From: Trematomus loennbergii
Lineage: Eukaryota > Chordata > Actinopteri > Perciformes > Nototheniidae
DNA length: 64,000 nucleotides
Direction: 5' to 3'
Assembly (NCBI GenBank): GCA_012861695.1
Contig: JAAOOA010000193.1
Span: 62,001 to 126,000 of the forward strand
The translations under genes and the position numbers were made by a program. The notes under the pieces were generated by a model that saw only the letters and a list, made by a program, of their open reading frames with translations, was not told where the DNA came from and searched no databases. This document shows positions 10,356-22,749 of the stretch, piece by piece. Numbering within the stretch: position 1 is the first letter of the stretch; each line of letters begins with the position of its first letter.

Positions 10356-10749
10356 TTAAAGGGGACCTATCATGCAAAATGCACCTTTGTACGTCTTGTA
10401 TACATGAATATGTGTCCCCGGTGTGTCAGGGAACTCACCAAGTGTCAGAAAACACAACCCTCTCTCTTTTTTTCCTCCAAAATCTCTAAAAACGGGGCTG
10501 CAACGGATCTGATAAAAACTGATACAGATTTGAAAATAGTGTGACGTCAGTGATGAGGAGCTCCGCCTATATGGCCAACTCTCCACCAATCAGGGGAATG
10601 AGAGGTTGCCGTGGCATGGTAACAGCATGGTAACATGACGCTCGTAACTCGGCCCCCTCCAAACACTTCATAGACATGTTTTTTTATATATTTGTATATA
10701 TCTGAGACCTATGCTATTGCCTACAAATAGCATGATAGTTGACCTTTAA
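10356..10749. mobile_element. TTAA-flanked MITE, family 1, copy 1
   Basis: TTAA at 10356-10359 and 10746-10749 frame an element with ends TTAAAGGGGACCTATCATGC and, inverted, a similar right end (catgatagttgacctttaa). The interior motif GTGTCCCCGGTGTGTCAGGG is shared with 48143-48856. TTAA target sites are the mark of piggyBac-type transposition. There is no transposase inside, so it is non-autonomous. Confidence 0.85.
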
Positions 10750-13700
10750 AAATAGAGAAACACAGAATAAATGAGGGAAAGAGTTCACACAAGGATAATA
10801 ATGATACAGATTGTGAGGCTGACCATTGAGCAGCCCGACCAAGCAAGGAGGCAGAGAGTTCAAATATAACCCGGTGTGGGCATTTATTAAATCATCGGCA
10901 CATGATTCACAGCCTCAATATGACTGTTACCCGTGGACACAGTCACCAGCCACAAGGATCTCACACTACCTGCCCACTGACAGGGAAAACAGCCTAAATA
11001 CCACACACTAATCAGGCCAATAAGACACAGGTGGGGGGGGGAGGAGACAACACAGGGCTCCAGGTGAACACAATCACCAGCCACAGACAAAACGGGAGGG
11101 GGAACACTTTCAAACTAAACCACATGTGCAATATTACAAGGCCCGAAGCCGTCAGTCCACAGTGACGAAGTTACCTTCGTCACACAGATTAAATACAATG
11201 AGAGTATATAAATAGATCCGGGCCAAAAGGGTGAAAATTAAAATAGGCACTCGTGAGGCGGGTGGAGTCCCCTGTCGACTCCCCTTACATTCCTCCAGAG
11301 CGTTGTGCCAAAACTGAAGAAAAAGAAAATAAATAGATCCGGGGCAAAAGTTGAGAGAAATATATGTTCCACAAGTGACTTCATGGATTCTGACGGCAAT
11401 CTCTTGGATTATGAACAATTCTGCACTAAACATAACTTCAACCCCCCACAATGAGACTTGATTCAACTTCATGAAGCACTTCCTCAAGAATTTGTACTTC
11501 TGACAAGAAATGTTATGGCTCACCAAACCATACAACCACAACCGCCCTCGTCATTTATTAAAGGAATTTCAATCATGGATAAAAAATGCAATAATCACTT
11601 CATAAGGAAAAGTATTCCCTGGTAGACGAAACAGAAATGAGATCCTGCAAACATTTGACAATAAGTCGATGAATAAGTTCAGAACTATGCAGGGCCGTCC
11701 CTGGCCAACTTGGGGCCCCGAGCGACATTGTGAGAAGTCATCCCCCAAACTGATTGTTACTGAACAACGTGTGGCATCATGACAACTGGTGATATTCTAT
11801 AACGGTAGCAGATGTATCAGGGGCGTGCACTTTGATGAGCCATTGTCGACTAACCAGGACATACACATTTCGATCGCTTCTCTTGTCGTTTACATTAATC
11901 TTTTGGTATATTTGTCTCCATAGGAACACTTTGATGCACATTCAGTACCAGTGTGTGAGGTTGTGGTTGCGATGCCGATATCCGGACGCGTACAGCGAGG
12001 ACTACAAAATGACAATGAGGTGACTAGGGATGTCTGTTCAAAACATTGCAAGCTTGAATAAATCATTTAAAGCAGTTATTTTTGCCAGACTTATTACTGT
12101 TGGAGCAGAACACCTCTGCTACGCGCCGTTCGTTGGATGAGGCTGAAATCTCTATTAAAATAAGAAAGAATTGAAAACACCGGAATCAAAAGTTATAACA
12201 ATTATCTGAGTTTACTAGTAGGAAACCAAACACATATACAAGTTATACAGAGTACTCGAGTACCCCGGACTTTCAGGTTTGTGATGCGATGCGGATAAAA
12301 GCGTCAGGACCAACAAACTCACCAAACCCAAAAGCAACTTTACACTCCAAAACATCAGTATTTCTATCTATTTTTGGGGCGGAGATGGGTCATCTCTTCC
12401 TTCCCATTTTTCTCCCAAGCGAATCAGAGAACCCCTGGGGAGGAGCTGTTTAAACTGCTAACCTCCCCCAAGTGTCCTGATTGGCTGGATTCGCTTCTGG
12501 CCGGGTTCAATCAGAGGTCTGCCCAGAGAGTGAGATCCCAAGCCACACTAGGTCAAAAGTCAATGTTTATCTTTTACCTTATCTTACTCTACATTCCTTT
12601 CCCAGGGATATTTTCACCTAAACTATCCTCCTTCAGACATTTAAACTCTTCTCCACTTATTTTACGATGTCTTTAACGACTTAGAACCAGCATCTGGCTC
12701 TTAGTGGTGATAAGGATCAATGTTGGTGTATGAAACACAGAATCTCTAAGTCAGTGAATTTAAAAGTGAGAATAACATTCTTTTTCTAAGTGATTATCAA
12801 AACCCGTTTGTGATTACATAAAACAGTTCAAACAATATATGTTCACTAAAATGCAATTCAAAATAATACATGTTTACTTCAATACAGTGTAGAATCATAT
12901 CTTTTTACTTCATTACTGAATATGGTTCTTAATGTGATACCAAGTCCATCTGGACAGTCTTCATTTCCATCATTGTTGGGCTCTCCTGAACTCTAAGAGA
13001 CAAAGAGAATGAACCCTAACTTGCTCCTGATTGCATGGCGATCAGTGTGAGTGTGAGTCTCCTTCTCCCTTAGCAGGTGCATGCACTATATGAATGTGTG
13101 TATCCTGCTGTTCAGCTTGACTTATGTCAAAGTCATTTGAGGGCTCACGAGAGTGGAACAGTGCTATATCAATGCTGCCAATTCACCATATACACTATTT
13201 CTATCTCCTTCCCTCCTTCCTTTCCATGATCTTTGAACTGAAGCTGATACTCTAGTTGTGGGTTATTTGGGGTGTTTAAACTTGTAATACTGTTGTCCAG
13301 GGTGTGGTCCGTTTGCATTAGTCAACAATACACAGAAGGATTGTGGGCACTTTGGTTTCACCCGGTTCTTTTCCAGTACCTCTTCAATCAAATAACACAA
13401 AGGAAAAACCCAAGAAGTTTGACTTTTTTTGAAAATGATGATCAACCAACCAAAGGTTTATGTTTGAATAATTTAGATTGTTTTTGTTTCCCAACAAAAA
13501 CCAAGAATCATTCATTTGATATGAATTGCATTGAAATCTGAGACGCAGGTGATAAACATGTCTGTAACCATGCTGCCATGCCGAGTTTCACGCCATGCCT
13601 GCTTGAATATACTCTATGCAAGTACTATTGACTATATATTGAATAGTGCTATATATATATATATATAATACTCTGTAATCTTAACTATATCTGATAGCTC

Positions 13701-13972
13701 AAGCCCTCCTTTCGTTAGTCTTAATGTCTTGTTTATCAGAAAATAGTATCGAGTACATTTGAGGTTTGTACGTTTACGTCCATGTGACAGAGAAACATGA
13801 AGTAGTGTCCCTGTCCATGAAACACCTGTTGTTCCCATAACCAGAAAAAGAGTGATGGTACTTTTCCCAATAAATCATGTCGCTAAAACTAGACTCATCA
13901 CTTTGAAGCATTCCTAAATCAAATCTGTGCAAAAGTTCAAGTTTATTGAACAAAACAATAACCAAAGCAGGA
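10750..13972. other. No gene recognised between tymp and duplication copy B
   Basis: Mostly AT-rich. The block at 10815-11120, with a run of G near 11032-11042 and the repeated phrase CACCAGCCAC, looks repeat-derived. A possible hAT-like end (CAGGGCCGTCCCTGG) lies at about 11690. ORFs on both strands are short and without conserved motifs. No tymp 5' exon was found by reading for its phosphate- and thymidine-binding motifs. Confidence 0.4.
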
Positions 13973-14346
13973 CTATAGGGTCACCAGGAAAGAGCAGGTT
14001 CAGCCCGTTGGTCATCCACACACCAGGTGCCGTGAATACCTGACCACATCCATGTGACCATTGAATGATATACAACTGTGTGTGGTTCAAACCAATACGT
14101 AGAATACCAGGAATAATAAGCAACGGCTCAAAATGTAATAAATCAATATTATTTACTAAATGTATTGATATTTAAAAAAGGTGTAGAAATAATTCCTTTG
14201 ATTAACCCCTGGAGTGTGAATATGGAACATTCATGAAAATAAAGGTTAGACAAAAGGACTTCTGTTCACACACTTATATAAGTTTACATCTGTGTCTTTA
14301 TTGTTATCATGTTAACAAAACAGGCGAACACGTAACATCTCAGCTG

Positions 14347-14813
14347 CTAAGGACAAGTTGTGCGAGATGCACAAACTGAGGGGAAAGTATTTGAACACTT
14401 CGAATCATTCCACTTCTTTCCAAAGTTGTTGTGTACACAGTCTTCATCTCCTAGGTTGTTTGGTTCTCCTTTATACCAAAAGAAATACTTGACTGCACAC
14501 CCATCAGACCACATCCATCTTCCTTCTTTGGCCATGTCATTGAGTCCGATCCATGTTGCTCCCTCATTAGGGTCAGAGCTTCTGATCAGGAGTTGGACAA
14601 AAACCTCTTCCTCTCTGCTGTGGATAGACACCAGGTTGCCTCCCTGGGACACACAGTAGAGCTCTGCATCAGCCCAGGTCGTCTTGTGTTGAAGTACTTG
14701 TAGCAGCGGCCGTTGAAGGAGAACCAGAAGGAGGGACAGGTGTCTTGCTGGAGCTCATCTGAAGAAGACACAGCACCCAGAGCCAGGCCCAACAGGAAGA
14801 GGAAACCCAGCAT
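14347..14813 (-). pseudogene. Secreted C-type lectin, copy B (frame broken)
   Basis: ATG at 14813, stop at 14347-14349. Signal peptide, opening of the domain, WIGLND, EPN and WND motifs are as in copy A. The A-run at the frame junction (about 14681-14689) is one base longer than in copy A, yet the signal-peptide frame still misses the domain frame and stops at 14586. The two copies therefore break at the same homopolymer with different lengths. That is the pattern expected of homopolymer miscounting, although independent slippage in two pseudogenes is possible. The likely product and doubts are those of copy A. Confidence 0.85.
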
Positions 14814-14870
14814 GATGATGATGTCACTGTCTCTGTCTGTGTAAGTTGCACTGAACCGTTGGAGAGGATG

Positions 14871-15020
14871 GAGATTGTGAAGCTTCTAGTGACAGGCTGC
14901 TTGTTATATATGTGTGGGAATGTGACGTCATTGTCACGTGACGTGATCACATGACCGGTGCCCGGTAAAATGTAAGTTATAAAAGTTTTTCCGGCAGTTT
15001 CAGAAAACCTTTCTCTTGGC
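14871..15020. promoter_or_regulatory. Compact divergent promoter, copy B
   Basis: CRE TGACGTCA at 14923-14930, E-box CACGTG just after, TATAAAA at 14978-14984 and the TOP-like pyrimidine start at about 15008. The region is unchanged from copy A. Confidence 0.6.
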
Positions 15021-16913
15021 TGCACGGCACGCGCACTGTTCTCTCCCTCAAGGTAGGACTCGCGGGTTTAAGGTGGTTTTATGGTCTTTTCAATGAACCT
15101 ATGGAAGGGTCTCAGGTCAGTTTGTGTTTCATTAGGGCGAGGGCAAGATACGTTTTCCCATCATGGGGGGGAAACTCTTCAGACATTCAAAGCACGAGAC
15201 CTGGGGCCTCATTTATAAAGCTTTGCGTAGGATTCACGTGGAAGGTGGCTTACGTAGGACAAAGCAAATAAATACGCACAGACATTTCCCGATTCATTAA
15301 ACACAGCGTACCGGCGTAGGACTTGCGTGCCGGCACGTCCTACGCCGGTTTCCCTTTTTATAAATCACAATCAACTCGCAATGCGGCGCAGCTTTTGCGG
15401 GCTTCACGTAACTCTCATCTGTGCCTATAAATAGTCAAAGAAACGCCCCGTATTAATATTCATTCAGACTGACTGCAGGAAGAAGATCGCAGGAAATGCC
15501 GACAGAACAGCTAAAAAAGACATTTCACACCGAGTCAGATTTTGGTTCTTTTGGGGAGGTCGAGACAAATCACATTGGTTCAAACTGCGTCCACCAAACA
15601 GAGTAGCAGCATGGAGGTCGGATCGTCACCAAAATAAATAAGTGGTCCGAAAAGTTAAGTTAAAGTGAACCTATAGAAAAGCTACACGGCGTCAGTTTAA
15701 AGTAATTCTGTCTTTCTGCTTACCGCATCATTTATGAGAATACCTTTCTTAACAAGAGAACATCATCGAGGGGTGATCAATAACATTTCCGTTTTTATGT
15801 ATTTCTCCAATGTGTGTGTGCACTGAGGAGTCTCAAACAGGCGTTTGTTTCATCATTTTAAGATTGGCTTCAATCAAGTTTTGCAAAGTAATTCTTCATA
15901 TTTGATAAATGAGAGGTAACATTTTATTGATATTATTTCCACATATTTCTCTCCATTCTTCCTTCTGCCAACGGTGTCGCAGTTTCTCGTCTCTCCCGTT
16001 GTTGTGCGTACCGCGTACGGATGGGTCAGAGCGTGCGTGGAGGACCGCACATTTCCCCCTCAAGTTAATTTTTTATAAATCGCAAACAGTGCGTAGAAAC
16101 TGGCGTAAGCCATCTTTTGAGCGGACGCACCGTTTATAAATGAGGCCCCAGGTCTGTTACAAGCAATGTGTTTTTAATATGGTGTTTTACTCCAAGTTGT
16201 AATAGTTTTGAAGCAACTTGTAGGTGTTTTGCAGAGTGTAGAAGTGCTCATAACCAGCCGAGCAACCCGGGGAACTGGCTATGGACGTTTGCTCACTTTC
16301 TTCTAGCTCTTATTATTCTTTATAACATCTGTTCTTGTGTTTAATCCATAGAGCTGAGTATGAGCGTTCCCCCTCCTGGATGGAGCCAGGAGGATCTATT
16401 ACTCTGTCAAAGTAAGCCTGGGTTTGAACCTTTTTTAATGCTATATTGAATTGGTGTTTGAGCAACTCTTAAGTTGCGTTTGGTTTTTAAAAGTCTACTG
16501 TCCTCTAGTGCTTTTTTAGTTTTCTTTTCTGTCAATAGTTCTCTTGTGTGCAGATTGTGGGCAACATCATTGACCAAGTGCTTGTGTTACAGGCTCCTCT
16601 CCCTCTGGGGGAACCTTGTCTGCTTTCAGTGGAGGGACTGCACCGGGTGACACTTTGAAAGGGTGAGGAAACTAACTCTCACTGTAACATTTTGTAGAAG
16701 TTGTGCTTTGAGTAGTGTGTGCTTTTGTTCTCTTTGTGTCCCTCACAGTTAGCAGGCATTGTGACCTAGTGGACCAGACCTGCCCATCTGAGGAGGGGAA
16801 ACCCACCATGTCATAGTGTAAAGTATGTTCACCCTGTTACCCGTTGACAGCTGCTGAACATTGACATGTTAACATGTGTATTTGTGAAATAAAGCTGCTT
16901 TCTATTTGCTCAT
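15008..16913 (+). other. Four-exon spliced transcript, copy B
   Basis: The exons are about 15008-15052, 16352-16411, 16593-16662 and 16749 to about 16913, with AATAAA at 16888-16893. All GT-AG junctions, the ATG at 16360 and the 41-codon frame are kept as in copy A; the indels between the copies fall in introns or outside. Retention of every splice signal and of the frame is mild support for function, although the duplication is too young for this to be strong. Confidence 0.5.
15203..16149. mobile_element. MITE with GGGGCCTCATTTATAAA inverted ends, copy B
   Basis: Same element at the same intronic position as in copy A, co-duplicated with the segment. Confidence 0.8.
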
Positions 16914-17473
16914 GAATGCCTCTGTTATTGTCCTCGTGAAGGGAAGCCCCAACATCTGCAAAACAACTTTGGATTTAGATTGAGGGTCCACAGGTTCCTC
17001 CATCCCCTCAACAGGAGTTGGTGTTGTCAGCTCATATTAAAGGGGACCCCAGCCACAGTTACCACATATGCATCAGAGAGGGTGTTTTCACTGTTGGCCT
17101 AATATATGATTGGTCAACTGAACTTGGCAACACTAAACACAAGCACACCTTAACATGAGCAGAAACAGACGACCTGCTCACCTGGAGATGTCGCACTAAA
17201 CCTTCTCTACATTTTTGACAAGGAGTAAATGATATGAAATCAAATGTTCTTTACAATCTCCAGAAGATGTTGGTCGGGAGGGATAATGGTCTGTTTTTAA
17301 AACGCTTTCTAGCAAGTGAAGACCAAGCTGCCCATCACACTAAAGCTTTGTAAACATTTCATTGAGTCACCACATTACCACGAATAATTCCCAGCTTGTG
17401 CAAAATGAAGATGAACATTAGGCAAAACAGACCATAAGCTTGTGTGTACGTTTTTGACAAGGAGTAAATTATA

Positions 17474-18330
17474 TTAAAGGAGAGGTGTCATGGCCATTTC
17501 CACTGATCATAATTCCATTGTAGAGGTATACTAAAATAGATTTATACTGTGCATCTCTCCAAACTCACATTGGTTTCTCAAACAGCATCTCTCCAAACTC
17601 ACATTGGTTTCTCAAACAGCATCTCTGTAAACTACTTGTATTCACTGAATTTCACTCTCTGCCTTTAATGGCTCGTTGTAGCTCCAGCCCCCACCCTCCC
17701 TGTGAGCACAGTGTGCTCTGATTGGTCGGGACGTTGTGAATCGCGCTGAGCTCCGTGGAGGTGTTGCTTCCTTGTTTAGGATACATAGCGAAACACAGCC
17801 AAACTCATCCTGAGCACACACAAACTCACATCCAAAGTAAAAACAATAAGTGTGGCTTGATATTGAGTAAGAAAAAGGTTGATAAACGCTGTGAGAATGG
17901 GTCTGCAGAGAGAATTTTGCCGCGATCCCAACTGTTATCAGCCTGCAGCCAGGGAGGAGAAATCAGCTGAGCTGCCTGCTCCCTGCACACAGATGTGTGT
18001 GTGTGTGAGGAAGTCCGTGGATCGGTCAATTTGGACCAATCAGCGGGGGCTTAACGTAACGGCTCCGTGGACGTAACGTAACGGCTCTTCGGGATTGGTC
18101 CATTTCGTTCCGGGTACCGCATGACATCAGGCGGTACCCGGAAGAATCAAATGGCCAGTGACGTATCTCCAATGAGGCGTTTTGGGGAGGTATTTTCTGT
18201 GTTAGAGTTTTACTCGCTACAGGGTGTACTTTGAGGGTTTTGACTCTGCACACCGTTTACATGCATAAAAACCTTCATAACACACAAGGGGACGGGTAAT
18301 AACCGGAAAAGCATGACATGGGAGCTTTAA
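17474..18330. mobile_element. TTAA-flanked MITE, family 2, copy 1
   Basis: TTAA at 17474-17477 and 18327-18330 frame the element. The right end is CATGACATGGGAGCTTTAA and the left end is a diverged inverted match (TTAAAGGAGAGGTGTCATGG). It is the reverse-oriented relative of 51141-51762; both hold the phrase GAGCACAGTG and a CG-rich interior. It inserted just outside the right edge of duplication copy B. Confidence 0.8.
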
Positions 18331-18710
18331 ATCAAATGTTGGCAGTGCTAAACATTGCCAGACCAAAACAAATGTTCTTTACAATCTCCAGAAGATGTTG
18401 GTCTGTTTTTAAAACGCTTTCTAGCAAGTGAAGACCAAGCTGCCCATCACACAGTTTGTCCCTCTCCAGCTTTGAATTACCACCCTCCTTTCAGGTGTGG
18501 TGCTTTTAAAGCTGCAGCGACGCTGATTAGCAATTAGGGACTGATTACAGACAGCTGCCACTCTGTCAATCAGCCCGACTTTTTAACCCTTTGATCTCCT
18601 GTGGATTCTCCAAGTTGACTTCACAATGACTCCTCCCCCTTCTTCCTCACTGATTGCAGGTGTGAAGATAGGTGTGACCAACGAGTGATGACGGATATAT
18701 ATACAGACTA

Positions 18711-19776
18711 TATTCGGCTGCGTTTCACTTCTCTTATTTTTCATTTCCTCGCTTCTCGGTCTCACCGGAAGTTGATTTGTCTGCGCCATCTTGAGTAGCG
18801 TCCCAATGGCCTTATTTTTGCCGGAGGACCGAGGACTGAGGAGCGAGGAGCGATAATGGAGGAGCTATAATCGAGGAACCACCAGACCATCCTTCGATGA
18901 AATCCTCAGAGACTCGCCCCGCCCCCTTACTGTGTATCGCTCACTGATTGGACGATGCAGCGCATGCAATGATCTGATGCTTCTTGACATGAGAGCAGTT
19001 TCCCAGCGGAGTGAAGAAAACACATGAAACTCACGGGACTCACTCCTCAGTTCATACCGTGTTCTGTTTCAATGAATGCATCATTCAGTTACAAATATGT
19101 GATATATCTGAACAACAAAGTGCTCAAAAATCATTTTATTCATTTATTGGAAACATTTTCATGATCGCTTTTTTCGTTTTACATTTTCATTTATTGTCAT
19201 TTCCATTCAGTCAGTCATTAAGTGCTATTTAACATGTTAATGTGCTACATATCCACACAAACAGACAAAGTGTGCAATCCAATGAATGTTAATCTAACTG
19301 GGTTTTGATAGATAACATATCTCTCTTTCTTCTCTCAATTATTTTATTTCTATTGTGCACTCTAATCAATATTAATCTAACTATTGTTCGTTTATACATT
19401 TTAAGAATGGCGTTTATCTTTTTTGAGAATGAGTTCTTATTTAATGTATTTGGGTCTACAACAGATGATACAAATGTTTGTGTCAGTAAATGTGTACTAA
19501 CAGAGGCGGGGGTGTTTGTGAAAATAACGGGGACAGAGCTTGCTGCTGTCAGACGATCAGCTGTGCAGCGTCATCACAAACGGACGTCGCTTCCCGTGAC
19601 CCTCCGGAGGAAAGGACGTCCCATTGCTCTTAAAACTCATTTCCCTGCTTCTCGTGGTTTCCTTGCGTCTCTCCATGCTTCCCTGGTGGGAGGGACTAGT
19701 CGCAGGGAAACGACGCAAGTGAGGGACGCAAGGAATCCATTTAACCGAAGTGAAACGCAGCCTATATTCGTCCCCC
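18711..19776. mobile_element. Candidate MITE with GGCTGCGTTTCACTTC ends
   Basis: GGCTGCGTTTCACTTC at 18717-18732 recurs inverted at 19748-19762, and both sit next to TATATTCG or its complement. The interior has GGAGGACCGAGGACTGAGGA-type motifs. The ORF at 19305-19787 inside it shows no domain. No target duplication was identified, so this call is moderate. Confidence 0.55.
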
Positions 19777-19859
19777 TGACAGATTGATTGGATGTTCAGA
19801 CTCTATAGAAGTTGTAGGCTTCCTTACAATCCTGCAGATTAAATCGACTGAAGTCATTT

Positions 19860-20060
19860 AAAAGGACTTAAAGTGTTATCAGCGGTTTGAATGACTTTGT
19901 ATACTGCAGGGTAGCTTGTGAATTTACTCCAGGTGGAACTAAAGTCTGATTTAAGAGTTGAATATATTTCACATCAATAATCCAGCATAACATGGACATA
20001 CTCAAGTAAAGTATACAGACCCTTAACATTTTACATAAGTACAGTACTTGACTTCATGCA
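19860..20060 (-). mobile_element. Fragment of the hAT-like element family
   Basis: GACTTTGTATACTGCAGGGT and the following phrase are the reverse complement of the internal phrase repeated in the element at 25849-26912. A trailing GTACAGTACTTGACTT resembles its end. It is an old, partial copy. Confidence 0.6.
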
Positions 20061-20087
20061 CTAGTTACACCACCACCACTTCAATTA

Positions 20088-20088
<1 letters not shown>

Positions 20089-20122
<34 letters not shown>
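20089..20122. repeat. (AT)n microsatellite
   Basis: Pure TA dinucleotide run of about 17 repeats. Confidence 0.95.
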
Positions 20123-20126
<4 letters not shown>

Positions 20127-20446
20127 TCTCAAATATGAAAGGGGCAATTACATTATTTTGTGATTTACTTCTAACTCATGTGCAATGTCTTATCTATGCT
20201 ACTGTGACAAAAAACGGTCAAATGTGGATCAATAGAATATATTTCATCTTCTCATAATAAAGATGTACTGCCCCTTTAAGAGAAGGCCTTCTGAAACGCG
20301 TGCAAGTTTGATAACTCCGCCCTCTTCCTCCCGCTCTGAACACCCATTGGTGCAGATCAGCCAATGAGAGGGAAGTAAAGGCCCCGTGTTTGTTTTTGAG
20401 TCAGAGCACACTACTTCTCTGATCTCAGAAACTCTCTCACACTTGC

Positions 20447-21360
20447 CCCTTTCACACCGGCGCTTTTCCAGCTCCTGCTGGGAGCTAGAGCCTGAAAAGC
20501 GCCGGTTTTTCCTGTTCACACCGCAGCGGCGGCGCGTCATAGCTCCGGAATGCGGTTCACTTCCAGCTCCAAAAAGTTGTCGGTCCAGAGGCAAGAGCTT
20601 TGGAGCTATGACGCGGCGTCTCTTACGTCGAGGCGTGCAGGAAACCTTACTTTGACCATCCGTTCGCTGTTATTGATCATTGGAGAGCAGGCAGACGTTT
20701 TGTTTGTTATTATAGCAGCTATCGGATGGAATTAATACATGGGCTGTACAGGTTGTCATGTCCGACTATCACAAGTAGAATCATAATGAAAAATACGCCG
20801 GTAAAAAGTGCCTGGAGAAAACTGCTTAGCAAGTAGTCAGTTTAGCTTCGGTTGCTATGCTAACATCACCCATGTTATACCAGAGAAACTTTCATAACAG
20901 CGTTGTGATGCCAAACAGCGTCAATTCAGACTGACACACATTCACTTAAGGGGAACTGGGGATATGTATCAGCTGCTTGTGTGACAGTCAGACAGTGAAT
21001 ACTTTAGAGCCGTGTGAGCTAACCCGGAGCTAACGGGAGAATAAACTCCCGTGGAAGAGCAGCCAGCACTGCAGCGGTCAGTAAATGCCGCTGAAACACA
21101 TTAATAAACAATGAACCACGGCACTCTGGAGAAAAGTATAAGGTTGGAGAAGTCGTTATTTAATTTAATCTGGCTTCGTATGATTAAAAGCAACACGATC
21201 GTCGACCCGACGCAGTCCCCGGCCCGTTGTTGTTGTGGGAGAAAATCTCTCGGCAGCTCTGGGCGGTGTGAACAGAGCGGGAGCTGAAAAGGGAAACCGG
21301 AGCTGAACCAGAAAAGCTCTCGCTAGGAGCTAGAAAGGGAAAAGCGCTGGTGTGAAAGCC
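20447..21360. mobile_element. MITE ending 25 bp before the TRIM start codon
   Basis: CTTTCACACCGGCGCTTTTC at 20449-20468 is mirrored at about 21338-21358 by GAAAAGCGCTGGTGTGAAAG. The interior is GC-richer than its surroundings and has further inverted pieces (GGAGCTAGAGC, GCTCTCGCTAGGAGC). The right end lies 25 bp upstream of the TRIM ATG at 21386, so any transcript starting at usual distances would initiate inside the MITE. Confidence 0.75.
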
Positions 21361-21385
21361 GCAACAGTGACTACAACGAGGAGAA

Positions 21386-22749
21386 ATGTCTCAGAAAGGA
21401 GCTCAGCTGGACCTGGACTCCATTTCCTGTTCGATATGTCTGGATGTGATGAAGGATCCGGTCACTATTCCCTGTGGACACAGCTACTGCATGGGCTGTA
21501 TTAAAAACTACTGGGATGGAGAGAAACAGAATGAAAAGGAGAGCTGTCCTCAGTGTAGGAAGGCCTTCACACCCAGACCTGACCTGGTTAAAAACACCAT
21601 GTTAGCATTCCTGGTGGAGCAGCTGAAGAAGACTGGACTCCTGGATGTTGAGAGGACTGAAACACAGAAAGAGCTGGAGGTGAGTCGACAGAACATTCAG
21701 AAGAGGATCCAGGACAGAGAGACATATGTGAAGCTGCTTAAAGAGGAAGAGAAGGCTATCAACAGGTTTGCTAATAAAGCAATGAAGGACAGTCAGGGAA
21801 CATTCGCAGTGTGGAACATTATCATGATGAAAATATGCTCTGATGTGAAGCAGAAGATCATATCCCAGCGGGAAATTGAACGAAATCGGGTCAGAAATCT
21901 TCAGAAGAAGCTGGAGAAGGAGATCTCTGAGCTGAAGAGCAGAGAAGCTGAGCTGAAAAAACTCTCACAGGGAGAGGATCTCAACCAGCTTCAACAAATC
22001 TACAACTCCCTGCCACCTCTCAGTGAATCTACAGACACATCCAGCATCAAAATCCGTCCTCTGAGATACTTTGACGGAGTGGCAGTAGAGGCGTCATCCG
22101 CCATTGAACAATTGGATGAGTTCATGGATAGTATGTCGGCAAATCTCTTAATGCTTGTGAGCGAGGTGGACGTTTTGATGTTGAAACCAGAGCCCACGAC
22201 CGAAGCTGAATTCAGAACACTTACTCGTAGACTCACCATGGATCCAGACACGGCACACCCACATCTGGACTTATCTATGGAGGACACGAGAGTCACAGAC
22301 ATAAACCAACTCCGGCGTCCATGTGCTGATCATCCTGACAGATTTGAGGTTCACAAGCAGGTCCTGAACGAAGAGGCGATTGTTGGACGCTGTTACGTGG
22401 AGATAGAGTGGGAAGGGTCTATGGTTGATGTTGCTCTCGCATACTGGAGTAATGAAAGAAAAGGGGACAACAATGAAGTTAGATTTGGATTCAACCAAAA
22501 ATCTTGGGTACTACGTTGTACCGAAGGGGCTTCCATTTTGCACACAATTGTGAGACCGTTAAGTACCCAGCTATTGAGTTCAACAGAGTAGGAATTTTCC
22601 TGGATCACAGTGCAGGTGTTCTGTGTTTCTACAAGATCAAGGGTGACACCATGACCCTCCTCCACAGAGTCCAGACCACCTTCACTGAGCCTCTCTATCT
22701 GGGGTTTACATTTTATGACAATGCTGGAGACTATGCTGAGATCGTCTAA
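21386..22749 (+). pseudogene. Fish TRIM E3 ligase-like gene: RING, coiled coil, PRY/SPRY, no B-box (SPRY frame broken)
   Basis: The ATG at 21386 opens a single exon. Residues 15-57 form a C3HC4 RING: C15, C18, C30, H32, C35, C38, C54, C57. From about residue 88 a finTRIM-type coiled coil begins (ETQKELEVSRQNIQKRIQ) without the expected B-box between them; about 100-150 residues of Cys/His-rich sequence normal for this class are absent. PRY (about 270-320) and the start of SPRY (DRFEVHKQVLNEE; GFNQKSW) follow. The first frame then stops at 22589-22591, while the rest of SPRY (RVGIFLDHSAGVLCFY, FTEPLYLGFTFY) continues in another frame to TAA at 22747-22749. The break lies at about 22505-22525. 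RING TRIMs of this type are ubiquitin ligases in antiviral and innate signalling, with SPRY as the target-binding face. The gene may be genuine with one base miscalled, or decaying. Confidence 0.88.

Larger units (their letters stand above)
13973..17446. repeat. Segmental duplication, copy B
   Basis: Both boundaries are visible here. The match to copy A starts at CTATAGGGTCACCAGGAAAG and ends at CTTGTGTG, after which the sequences differ. The copies sit 13.97 kb apart in direct orientation. See copy A for the differences. Confidence 0.95.

Noticed and set aside
11690..11830. hAT element with CAGGGCCGTCCCTGG end
   Set aside because: Only one end is plausible; no inverted partner or 8-bp target duplication was found.
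19305..19787. 160-residue plus-strand ORF
   Set aside because: It spans a candidate MITE and its inverted end, has low-complexity composition and no domain.
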